Below, in pieces: positions 22,701 through 33,209 of a DNA stretch of 64,000 bases (position 1 is the first letter of the stretch; the number at the start of each line of letters is the position of its first letter). Position numbers and translations under genes: made by a program. The stretch spans positions 496,001 through 560,000 of the forward strand of contig JAALGY010000053.1 in assembly GCA_032358165.1 (NCBI GenBank), written 5' to 3'. A model generated the notes under the pieces. The model ran no database searches. It was not told the origin of the DNA and saw only the letters and a list, made by a program, of their open reading frames with translations. This DNA comes from Diplosphaera chodatii. Its lineage: Eukaryota > Chlorophyta > Trebouxiophyceae > Prasiolales > Stichococcaceae.

Positions 22701-25700
22701 AGCCATGTCCTCAGCGAGGCCGCCGCTCAAGCCGTCCATCATGGCGAAGGGCGCTTTGGCGTTGATGCAGCGCGAGGTGAGGCAGTTCCTTGCTGTCCTG
22801 CGAGCAGGCGCACACCTGACGTTCTGCTGCAAGGATCAACAGCAACCCACCGTAGTGTCTGGTGCACTCATGCTAAATTGCACAGCATCCTGCTGCCAGC
22901 GCGTTGCCCAGAAGTCACTCTTGTGTGTTGTGAGCGACAGGACAGCGGGACGCTGCCATGGCAGGAGGCGATGCGGGCGCAGCAGGCGTTTGCGCTCCGG
23001 AAGGCCGCTTCAGAAGAGGTTGGCAGCGCCGCTGCCGCCACGGCGTCAGCAGCCGGGTTCCTGGACGCCGCTGCGGCTGATCCCCGGGTGCCCCGGCCTG
23101 CTGCATCTACCTCCGGCCATAACAGCGGCAGTTCCCCCAGGACTCCGCCTGAGGTGTGCACCTGATATGTGGTGCTGGTTGTTATCAGTAGAGTATCTGA
23201 AAGCACCTAGAGTATCTGAAAGCACAGCATAGCAGCGGTGAATGTGCACATGTGCATTGGAAGGAGTATGGCCCTCCACTCTATCTGTGCTAGTCTGACA
23301 AGCGTCAGGTTCGCTCTAGGCTGTCCAGAGGCATTGGCCGAGCCCAAGCACGATAGCAAACGCCCGCTGCCCTGGTGGCCAATGTTCGGTTGTCGATCTG
23401 CTGCAGGGTCAGGCAGCTGCACCGGGCAGGCAGGCAGAGGCGGCGCATGCAGCGGAGCGTCCGACGTCGCCAGTGCCCTTCAGCGCAAGGTCAGCCATCA
23501 CAGAGGAGGCCCTGGAAGCAGCGCTTGCTGAGGAGGAGGAGGAGGAACTCACCGAGCTGAGGGACTTCTCAAGTGAGTGGCCGAGACCGCCAGCAATTGT
23601 CGCAAACAAGTCTACATGGCCATCTCGTGCTGTGCACTGATGCACTGTCAAATTGAACCTTGAATCTAGGGTGTCTGGAACCTGTTATCATGCATCCGCA
23701 CCAAGACAACCCTTAGACCCTGCACACTCTAAACAAGCCTCTATTGCCTGAAGTCTCTCCTTTTGATGGGCTGGAGTTCGAGGGTCTGAACCGCATGCAC
23801 AGGACGCCCCAGCCCCGGGGCGCCGCGGAGCATGTCGCAGCGCACGTCGCTGGACATCGCGCTGGCGTCGACCTCGCTGCACCGCATGGCGCTCCGCTTC
23901 GAGGACGTCAAGATCTGCCGCCGCCCCGACGGCTCGCTGTGGAAGCTCGGCAGCGGCGGCTTTGGCACCGTGAGTGCCAGCTGGGCTCGCAGATTCCGTC
24001 TAGATCTGCTGCGCTCGCCACTGCTTGGTTCAGCAAACGAGAGCGGCCCGTAACCTGCCACCTGGGTGTGCACAGCATGCCTGATTGTTCATTCTCAACT
24101 CCAGGTGTACAAAGCGCTGAAGAATGATGTGATTCCGGTGGCTGCCAAGATGCTGGCTGCCGATGGCGACCAGGACGCCTTTGCACAGGAGGTGCGCCGT
24201 GAACCTCTGGGGGTCTACATGAAACCGTTGCACAGTACCTGTGGTCCCCTGTGCTGCCTTCTGCAGTAATGGGGATCTGAGCAACGAAAACTCATTTGAG
24301 TACTCATGTGTGCAGGTCTCCATTCTGGAGTCCTGCCGCGACCGCAACATCGTGCAGTTCATCGGCGCGGTGTCAGATGGACAGCAGACGCTGCTCGTCA
24401 CAGAGTGAGCTGCCCTGCCGCCCCTGGGCTTCTCATGCGCTCGCCAATGCAGACAGCACTGCACTTTACAACTCCTGTTGCCAGTGCCCCGCACTGCTGC
24501 TCTTCTGGCTGAGGCTTCCTGTGGCTGATTGCAGATTTCTCGAGCTCGGGGACCTGTTCAACGCGCTGCAGAAGGACACGACAGGCAGCCTCCTGTGGTA
24601 CCGCAGGTGTGCATCCTGCCGTGTCCCAGCGGCATCGGCTACCGCCTTTGCCATTTTGTCCTCCCTGTATGGCATTTCGTCCTACCTGTATGGCTAACAG
24701 ATGGATAGCACATGATTTTGTCGGGCTGGCTCGCTTGCCACTTGCCCTCTACCCAGTGCCGGGCCTGCGTGCATACACGTCCAGGTCGCATCCTCCTCTA
24801 GACTACATCCTGTTGCTGCAGGAGCGGGAGCCAGGTGCCAGGCTTGGGCCGGCGCATCGCATTGGATGTGGCGCGCGGACTGCACTTCCTGCACACGAAC
24901 CGCATCGTTCACATGGTACAGTCTCATATGCCCTACTGTGCATCGTATCGCAGTTCGCACCTGCCCATGCTGGGAATCGCTCCTGCCCTTGAACTCTCGA
25001 ACCCAAGCGAGGTCTGCTGCTACCTGCAGGACATCAAGACTGCTAATGTGCTGCTGGGCCGCAACTATGTGGCCAAGATCAGCGACGTGAGTGCACGTGT
25101 CCCAACACCTGTTGCTGGGGCACTTCTCGACATGCACGTATTCACTCCTGACTGCGGGATTTTAAAAATCCGATGAGGGCACCTCACATGCAGGTGGGCA
25201 TGGCTCAGATCCAGCGCAATGTGGATGGACGGCTGACGAACGGCCAGAACCCGATGTCCACCTTCGCCTGGGCGGTGCGTGCTGCACAAGCACTGCGCGC
25301 AGTGCTGTTCAGCCACCCTTCGGCCTGCGTGGTCGGTTCGACTGCGCCATGGGCTCAGCTAGTGACCACGCCGTCATGCTTGTTTTGGTATGGTGTTGTG
25401 CAGGCGCCAGAGATGCTGATGGGGCAGAAGTGCACCGAAAAGGTGGACATCTACAGCATGGGGGTGGTGCTGTGGGAGCTGATCACCGGGGAGGTGCCCC
25501 ACCGCGGCCGCATGCGCCCCCTCCGGTCAGTCCTCCAGGGAGTGCACCCTCAAGCTGCCGCATGTCATGCACTGTTGACCACGGGTGCAGCTCTGCAGCC
25601 AGTGGCTCACCATGCCACTGCCCGCCGCCAGACGACCCGCGTGGCCGCATTGCGACATGCTGCCTGCAGGCTGAACGTGTTCTTGGTGCATCAAGTGAAG

Positions 25701-28294
25701 GCTTAGCACAGCAGTGCCACTGCTGCAGGGTGCCCCAGGAGTGCCCGCAGGCCATCGCCGACGTGATCGCGGGCTGCCTGTCCCAGTCGCCCGAGGCGCG
25801 GCCCACCGCCAAGGACATCGTGCAGGCGCTGCAGGTGCTCACACTGTTGTGCCATGGCTGCGCCTGCTTCGCATGCATGTGGAGGGCACCCTGTGGAGCT
25901 TCAGTGAGTACAGTGTGACTTCCCCAGCTATGCATTCCGGCAGCATGGTACGACTGTTTGCAAACGTCCTGCGTCTTGAGCACATCTCCCACCAATTGCA
26001 GGCGTCAGACGGGCCGGCGGCAGGCCAGGGGCCGGCGGGCGCTCCAGGGTTCAGCGGCGGGGCGCGCCCCACCCGCCGCAGGGACTCCACGCCGCTCAGC
26101 AGCGCGGCGGCGCTGGCGGTGGCGCGCATCGCGAGCTCCGACCCGTCGCCGGCGAAGCAGCGCAGGATGTCGATGGACTTTGAGGTGTGAGTGGTGCAGG
26201 CCCCATTGCAGCAAGCCTTGTAGCCCTAAAGTATGAATGGACCGGGCAGGCCGCGCTCGCCGCGAGGCCTCGATGATGTGAGGGCATTGGCACAGCAGCA
26301 ACAGCTGCAGCGAGGTCCGGGGGGGCGCACTGCTTGCGACCAGGGCGGCAGCTGCGTCCTGTAAGACAGCTGCTGGTCGTGCTGTGCTTGAGGTGCCCTC
26401 TCTTCCTGGGTGCAGGGCGGCAACGCGTCCCCGGAGTCGTACGAGCTGCTGCGGGCGCTGCTGCGCTTTGCGCACGCGGTGCACGGCGGCCCGGCGGGCT
26501 CCAGCCGCGCGGGGTGGCAGGCGCCGCCCGTCAGCAACGCCGTCGCGGCCGCCGCCAATTCCCAGCTGCACAGGTGCCCCTGCCACGCCCCAGTCTGCGT
26601 GACGCTCTGACCAGGGCTGGACGCATGCTGCCGGCCTGTGATGTGTTGGCCCTGGCGTCTGCTCCGCGTGCCGGCCAGGGGCGCAGGCCGCAAACCCTAA
26701 ACCCTTGGCACCTGCGCGTGCTTGCTTCGGTGAGTCTCGGCGCTCAAAGGCAGGTTCGTCCACTGCAGCGCCTTTGTGGTGGAGCTGCGCAAGTGCACCG
26801 CCAGACTGGACGCCACCGTGGCTGGCTCGCCCACAGCGGAGCGGCTGGCCGCGCTGCACGCCGTGTGGCTGGACCTGATTGCAGCGCGGGTGCGATGCCG
26901 CCCCTCCTGAAGCGCTCCGACCGTATGCACTGGGGTGTCTTAGTTATGCGTTACGAACCAAAGCATGCGCTGCATGCTTGGGTCCCTCTGCCTGTGTGTT
27001 GTTCGTCAGCAAGGTTCTGTGCCAGCTGCTGTGGCCATGTCCATCGCCACCGTTTCTACTTGGAGGGTCCTCGGGTAGGTTTCTAGGTATGGGTGATTAT
27101 GCGACTCCCACCTCACTCCCACCTCCTCCCTGCAGGCGGCGGCCGACCCCAAGTTCGCGCACAGCCTGCGGCGGCTGCGGCTGGGGCAGCATGGCGCGGG
27201 CGGGGCTGCCCGGTCGAACAGTCTGAACGCCGACAGCGGGGCTTCCACACCAGCGCACGACCCAGCAGCTGCCAAGGACGCCCTGCAGCGGGCAGTGGCG
27301 GCGGCGCGGCTGTCTGCCGAGCAGATCAGCACCATCACAGGTGTGCGAAGGTCATATTCATCGACGTGGGGGCCAGCCTGCCTGTGCGTGCACTCCTCTT
27401 CATTTGGCATGGGTTGTGGACTCAAAATAGGGCCAACGCCTAGTATCGCAGGATACCAGCGGGAATGCCCAACCCTTCACATGGCCTTCCTGCAGGTGAG
27501 CGGAAGCAGTCGCTTCAGCAGCAACAGGACATTGTCTCCGCACGCCGCCGTACGCTCGCTGAGCTGCAGGTACGTTCAGGGCCTGCGGCTCAGCCGAAAA
27601 CATATTTCCATGACCCGTAATCATACATCCATACATCCCCGCCAATACTACTTTAGCCTTTGTCTGCAGAACCCCATTGGGACTTGCCTTCCGATATGTT
27701 ACATGGCATGTTGCCCCGCTGGCATGCTCCATTGTATCAACGTGCTCGGCTATTGGCCGACCACTGCCGTTTCAAAAAGCCAGATACGACCTTGTCTTCA
27801 ACTGGTGAATGTATTCTCTTCCGGTTGGCAGGCGTGTGCGGAGGGCGATGGCTTCGGCAAGGAGATGGATGCGTCGGCGGCGCTGCGGGCGGGGGTGAAG
27901 GCGGAGGGCGCCGAGGCCAACGCCTTCGTGTGCAGCTTCTATGCCGCGCTGACGCCGATGCAGGTGATGGCAAAGAGCTCAATGTGCGGTGCCTGCCCCG
28001 AGGCGGCTTGGGTTTGCTTTGCACACCACGGCATATACAGCTGCTTTGCACTGGTCCAATGCGGAAACCATGTGCTGTTTGCATCACCAAGGGTGCTTGC
28101 CACATCAGGAAGACCTGCGCCTACCTTGGTGCACTTGCCTGCTGCAGTCAGCGCTCATGGTGTCAGTGTCGGGATGCTGACGGGTGGTGTGCCTGTTCAC
28201 GCAGACGGCACAGCTGCTGGTGAATACGTTCCCAACACAGCCAGACCCCGCAGCAATTGCCGACGCACTGGCGAGCAAGGGTGCCACCAAGTGA
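19750..28294 (+). CDS. Membrane-anchored TKL protein kinase with DVG motif and long C-terminal tail
   Basis: Exons: 19750-20270, 20478-20665, 20903-21084, 21196-21276, 21385-22776, 22965-23153, 23407-23572, 23803-23969, 24105-24191, 24316-24404, 24535-24606, 24822-24915, 25030-25086, 25194-25274, 25404-25525, 25729-25834, 26002-26184, 26416-26573, 26754-26889, 27136-27340, 27496-27569, 27832-27963, 28205-28294; total 1523 aa, all phases matching. Residues about 12-33 form a single membrane helix. A 600-residue Ala/Ser-rich low-complexity region follows. The kinase spans about 950-1200: LGSGGFGTVYKALK, VAAK (Lys977), alphaC Glu in FAQEVSILESC, HMDIKTANVLL (Asp1077), then SDVGMAQ with Val instead of Phe, and APEMLMG. 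The tail (from 26416) has helical segments and ends ALTPMQTAQLLVNTFPTQPD. The 26184 donor reads GTGTGA, so a 1260-aa kinase ending at 26190 followed by a separate short gene is the alternative; the fusion is preferred because only 42 bases would separate them. Confidence 0.75.
23189..23226 (+). repeat. Tandem 19-bp repeat, two copies, in kinase intron
   Basis: The unit TAGAGTATCTGAAAGCACM occurs at 23189-23207 and 23208-23226 with one mismatch, inside the intron 23154-23406. It looks like a recent slippage or duplication product. Confidence 0.85.
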
Positions 28295-29305
28295 ATCACC
28301 GTTCAGTAACTGCCGAAGCCTCCTTCTAGAGGGCAAACAGCAACAGTCTGCAAAGCTCCTGGGCAGGGCTGCGCCCTGATCCAAACAAGACCCACTATTG
28401 ACTTGCATCCTTGTGAATGGCCATGCGCAACTATGTTGCGTGAAAGGGCACCGAAGTTCCACAGCACATGGATGCATATGCATTCGGTCATATACTCTTG
28501 ATGGTCTCGTCGGCACCACTACTCTCAGCTGTAGACTCGTTTGGATGTGGATACTGTTGTTTATTTGTTGTGAATGGGCTTGTGGCATTGCATTTGTTTG
28601 CAGACGAATTGCAGGGTGAGTTGAACAGCTGCAGCATCGCGCAGCAAAACTACTAGTAGTATTCGGTTTGACCAACCAGTCTGATGCAGTTGAGTTGACT
28701 GTGACTGGCGTTTGTCACCGGTACTTCAATGTGATGCAGCACATATGTGACAAATCATGTGACGAGTGGCCATCGTACACATAACAGTGCATGAGGTCTT
28801 TCCAGAGAAATACATCAAATTGCTTGCTCGCTCACCAAAGCATCTCAAAACCACTGCCATCTGAACCTCCCTGATCCCATTGGCGGGCTACCATACACAT
28901 GTTGAAGCCATGTCGGTGCAGAAACCCAAGATGCCTCGTTGCTGATCGGCAGTGCAGGGAAGTAGCTGCAGCCCTCTGGATGCAGCCTCCTGGCACGGGA
29001 GGCCCCACTCCTGCAGCAGCGGCCTGCATTATTCGCCCGGCCGGGTCGCTGTATGTATGCCCAAGAGCGGCATCTGAAGCTGCTGAACCCAAATGAATTT
29101 TGTTGCTGCAGCACGATTGCTCTGAGAAGCACTGCCATCGCATTGCTGAAGCGCTGTAAGAGCCACATATTCACTCCGTCGCTGCCGCACATGTACAGCA
29201 GCAGCTTTGCTTGTGGATCGGCCCAGATTTGGGCATCATCAACTCTGCAGCAGATGGCTGACTCGCTGACACTCACGGCTGGTGCACTCCAGTGCTGTCT
29301 CCGAA
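28295..29305. other. Convergent 3' region of the TKL kinase and PC-esterase genes
   Basis: About 1 kb without a recognisable gene. A plus-strand TGTAA occurs at 29155-29159, which would give the kinase an unusually long 3' UTR of about 860 nt. I found no minus-strand TGTAA for the PC-esterase here. Open frames on the minus strand at 29143-28832 lack support. Confidence 0.45.
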
Positions 29306-32300
29306 TCAGTGGGGCCACTCAGCAGCGGGGATGCCCAAAAGCTCTTGGGCCCCAAAATGCCTGTTGAGCTGCGGCACTTGGTGGCGCAGCGTCTGGATGA
29401 GTCCAAACACCCACACCTGTGGTGCGGACGGCGCACAGTAGTGGGTGCACTCGTAGCCGGCGCCATTGTCGCGGTGGTACTGCCACAGCGGCAGCGACTC
29501 GTTCCACGTTGCGCTCACCGCCACGTCCGCTGCACTCATCACCCCCCTCGCTTGCTGCAGCACACCACGCACCCCGGCTGAGGGGTCACTCAGGTGTTCC
29601 AGGCCAGCACACAGTTGGCTGTGAGTTCACAGCACGCTGATGCACGGCGTGCCTGCCTCCGACACTCAGGAGGTCAGATGTCTGCTGCACGGCACGGAAT
29701 TGCAGGGTTTTGAGCCGCTTGCACTGCTGTATGACGCTGTAAAACACGAACGAGAGCGCAGCTATGCCACATGGCATACTTCCCATACAACACGCCATCG
29801 ACTCACCACATTGCGCCAGCCGCCCGCGCTGACGTCAGAGATGGCGTCGAGCCACACCCTGTCCTCGCCCTTGTATGTGCCGAGCAGCTGGTGCTGCTCG
29901 GTGATGTTGATGTGGCCGCCGGCGATGGGCTTGCAGCTGCAGGTGCAACACGCTTCAAGCCTGAACCTGAAACTTTGCAGGCATGACGCTTCAGTCGCAA
30001 ATGTCCCAGCCCAGCAGAGGTGTGCGAATGCATATTGCATGTGCGAGCGCATGAACTGCATCCTGGAGCGCACTTGAAAGGGGGTTTCTCGCCCTGCGGC
30101 CACTCGCCATGCGTCTGTGCAGTGAACAGCGCTGCATGGTTGCGGAGGGGAGAGGCGGGTGTTGCATGTTGCACAATGGCCAGCAGCGACAAAACAGGCG
30201 CCCTGTGCACCATTGGTACATGTTGTACTGGATTTGGCGCAGAACACCCACCTGGTCGAAGTGCTGTGGCGGCGTGTCCTTCCAGACGAGGAAAGGCGCA
30301 CTTCCACGCTGCTGCTGCCGCCACTGTACCAGCTCCTGCAAGTCCTGCTCGTAGGTGGCCGAGTAATGCAACCCCGTGTTGACCACCTGGCAGTGACACG
30401 GAGGCCTACTTGAGCAGCTGAGTCAAAAGCTGGCATCCGTTAGTGGGTGGTGTATCAGCATGTAGGTCTGCGCTCTGGCGCAGCACCTGCACAGGCTGCA
30501 GGGGATGCGGCCATAGCAAGCATTCACCTCCTTACACCGTCGTCAGATGCTGCTCAAGGACAGCAGCACGCAAAACACCAGTGCTCAGGATTGACATGGC
30601 TGTCATCAAGGCGGATTTTGCATGGCGCGCGCCATGATGTCACGGCGGTTGGCGCCGAACGCCATGAGCAGCGGCAGGACGCGGTCCCGGATCTGGCCCC
30701 GCCACACGTCCCCGCGCAGGTAGCACAGCCGCCCGGCGCTGTCGCCGCCGCTGACAGCGCCCAGCGACTTGCACGCAATGTCAGTCTGCAGGCGAGCCAG
30801 CACAGGGACTTGTTGAGGCGCTTTGCTGATGCATGCAACCGAACCCAGGCAACAGCTTCTGATAGCTGCCGCCACATCGTCGTCCCAGTATACCCACCTT
30901 GCCCACACAATGTGTGCGATTTTGACATCAGCCAACACCGGCCACCACCGGTCACCTGGTTGGCGAGCTCGCGGCGGGCGGGATCAAGGCGGGACAGGTC
31001 AAAAGGGGCGTGCTCTGCCGGGTCCGGGTGCACGCCGGCGACCGCCAGGAAGCCGTGCAGGAAGCACTTCAGCGCCTCGTAGTGGCTGGCCGTCTGCGGC
31101 AGACTATCACTGATGGACTGGCGTGCTTCCGTTTGTTGCAACTGTCGAGGCACATGATGTCGCGCAGACGTGTTGCTTGGCAACCGATGTTTGTCTTCAT
31201 CTGGCAGGAAACTCTTCCTGCGCTTTCCTCCTTGCCCGGCCATGTTGTACACCACATGCATCTCATGCAGCAGCAACCCGATGGTCATGTCTGAGCCCCT
31301 GCCCACGTCACTACAGGGGTTGCATTGTCCCACCTGAGAGTCGCCGATGAGCCAGAGGGTGCGGCCCCGGAAGCGGCCCGCGGGGCCGAGGAAGCGCCAC
31401 AGGTCGCAGGGCGTCAGCGTCAGGGGCCCCGCCCACCGCCGTGACACCCACTGATGCAGCAGCGCCCGCTGCAGCCAGAGCGGGCACACCTGCTGCCCCC
31501 ACGGCTCCGGCGCCCAGTTCTGCGGGTGGCGAAAGGGGCCACAGTATGCGGAGTGTGAAGCGTGATGCCAACTGTGCTTGATGATCTGCGTCCTCGGTAT
31601 GCCGTGCCGGGGTCGCATGCTGATCAGCATCGCAGGATGCGTGAGACAGGGTCTGCAAATGCAAGTAGGTTAAGGTCTTGCTCGCCTGGCTCCAGAACTC
31701 GCAGTACTCATGGTCGTCAGCGGTCAGCGACGTCGTGTTGAAGCCGCGGCGGCAGCTGGTGCAGTTCTCCGGCTGCGCGCCGAACAGGTACGGCCGCGCG
31801 CCAGCCGCTACCTCCTCAAAGCTCATGCGGGCATAGGGCAGCGGGCACTCGATGGCGGCTGCCGCTGCTCCTCCCCTCACCACCGCAGCCGCCTGCTGCG
31901 CCCTGCGCCAGACGCCTGTGCCGCTGCCTGGGAACGCCGCCCACGCCAGCACGAAGATCGCCACGGCTGCAGGTTGGCAGCGGGAAAGTTTGAACACCGC
32001 AAGCACACCCTACCGCCCAGCGCACAGCATCTGCACGGTACACCGCTCACCTGCATGTCGTCTGCTGGTGCACTTGCGGCACATTGCTCACCGTAGATGA
32101 GCAGCATGCAGGAGGTGCGCATAGGGCGAGGCGCTGCAGCATCCGCATCCTGCTGCTTGCCTAGCCGCCCCCTTACACGGCCGATCATTGCCTCCCCATC
32201 GAGCGTCAGGGGCAGCGCCTCCTCATCCCCTGGCTGATCGCTCGACGGCACCAACTGCATGCCCTGGGGTCCAGCTCCCACCAGCAGCCGCCTGCTCACG

Positions 32301-32320
32301 GCGCCATGGCCCACCGCCAT
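29306..32320 (-). CDS. PC-esterase / trichome-birefringence-like SGNH protein, type II membrane protein
   Basis: Firm exons: 32320-32092, 31966-31686, 31519-31334, 31093-30956, 30785-30633, 30386-30252 (its end is uncertain), one ending at 29807, 29723-29691 (33 nt), 29554-29306. A cytosolic tail of about 68 residues is followed by an anchor (RTSCMLLIYAVAIFVLAWAAF). The SGNH nucleophile block is RTLWLIGDSQ; then VVNTGLHYSATYEQDL, FLVWKDTPPQHFDQ, WNESLPLWQYHR and GYECTHYCAPSAPQVW. These are the motifs of the TBL/PC-esterase family, usually wall-polysaccharide O-acetyltransferases or glycan acylesterases in the Golgi. The family's DxxH catalytic pair reads E-C-T-H here. The junction near 29.9-30.25 kb was not resolved. 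One intron, after 31686, appears to begin GC. ATG at 32122 is an alternative start. Confidence 0.78.
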
Positions 32321-33209
32321 GCATAGGAGCGATCGGTGCAGCCGCACCGCGACATTGGCACTGCTGTATCTGAATGGCGTGGCCCGCAGGTCTCACGTCG
32401 TTGGCATGTGCCCCGGCCTGCCTCTCAACTGGTATCCGTGCAGAAGCCCGGGTAGCTTCGGACACCGGACGCTGCCGTAGCGCAGCTCGCAATGAGTTCG
32501 CGGCTATGGTCTTGCCGTCGTGTTTATGTTCAAGAGATGTCGACTTGCAAGCTGCGGAGCTCTGCTGCTGGGTGCTGCAAGGCTGGAAACCTTGGGGAAC
32601 AGTCTGTCAGACAGCGAGCTAGGTTCATCCCAGATGTGTCAGACAGATCAAGCGGCACATCGCGACCGCCAGACCATCTGGCGCGCTGTGCAGCTGCTCC
32701 ATTTGGCGCGACCCCGGCCATGAAGATACATGTCAGCCTCTGCGAGGTCTATGCAGCCGGTGCAACAGCTGATGGCACATCTTCATGATCAGAAAGGGCA
32801 GCTCCCTTGTGGCTTCGCATGCTAAGCCTGTGACTAACGACACCAGCCACGATCGCCATTGTTGCTGCTGTGACAGCGAGCGTGAGACGTTCTGCACGTG
32901 GCCTTTGAAGGCGACGCTGCGCTTGTTGCACTCGGAGGCCCCACAGCGCATCTCAGTGTGGGTGTTGTGTTGCCATTCCGCGTGGGACCATTTTCACAGG
33001 CAAACAGCAGGCCCGTAACGGCCAAACCAGCCTGCACAACTCTCTTGTATGTCTTGGCTGCCTTGAGGCTGGCCAATTATTGACGGCACGCCGGACTTTT
33101 GTCCCGTTGACTCCAGACACCTGCTGTCAGCTTCACTTGGAGGCAGCAACGCTTCAGTCAGCAGCCTGCAGGGCGGTCGTGGCTCAGCGGCGGCCCTGCA
33201 GGCGCGGAC
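32321..33209. promoter_or_regulatory. Divergent 5' region between PC-esterase and GAF-PAS kinase 2
   Basis: About 890 bases between opposite start codons, with no convincing coding segment. Minus-strand open frame continues upstream to about 32347 from a GTG only, so the ATG at 32320 is the better start. Promoters for both genes should lie here; no specific element is claimed. Confidence 0.45.

Noticed and set aside
25331..25345. tRNA B-box-like GGTTCGACTGC
   Set aside because: The A box and cloverleaf partners are missing and the site is in a kinase intron.
30554..31630. 358-codon open frame through the PC-esterase region
   Set aside because: It reads straight through two introns; the SGNH motifs and matching phases require splicing at 31334/31093 and 30956/30785.
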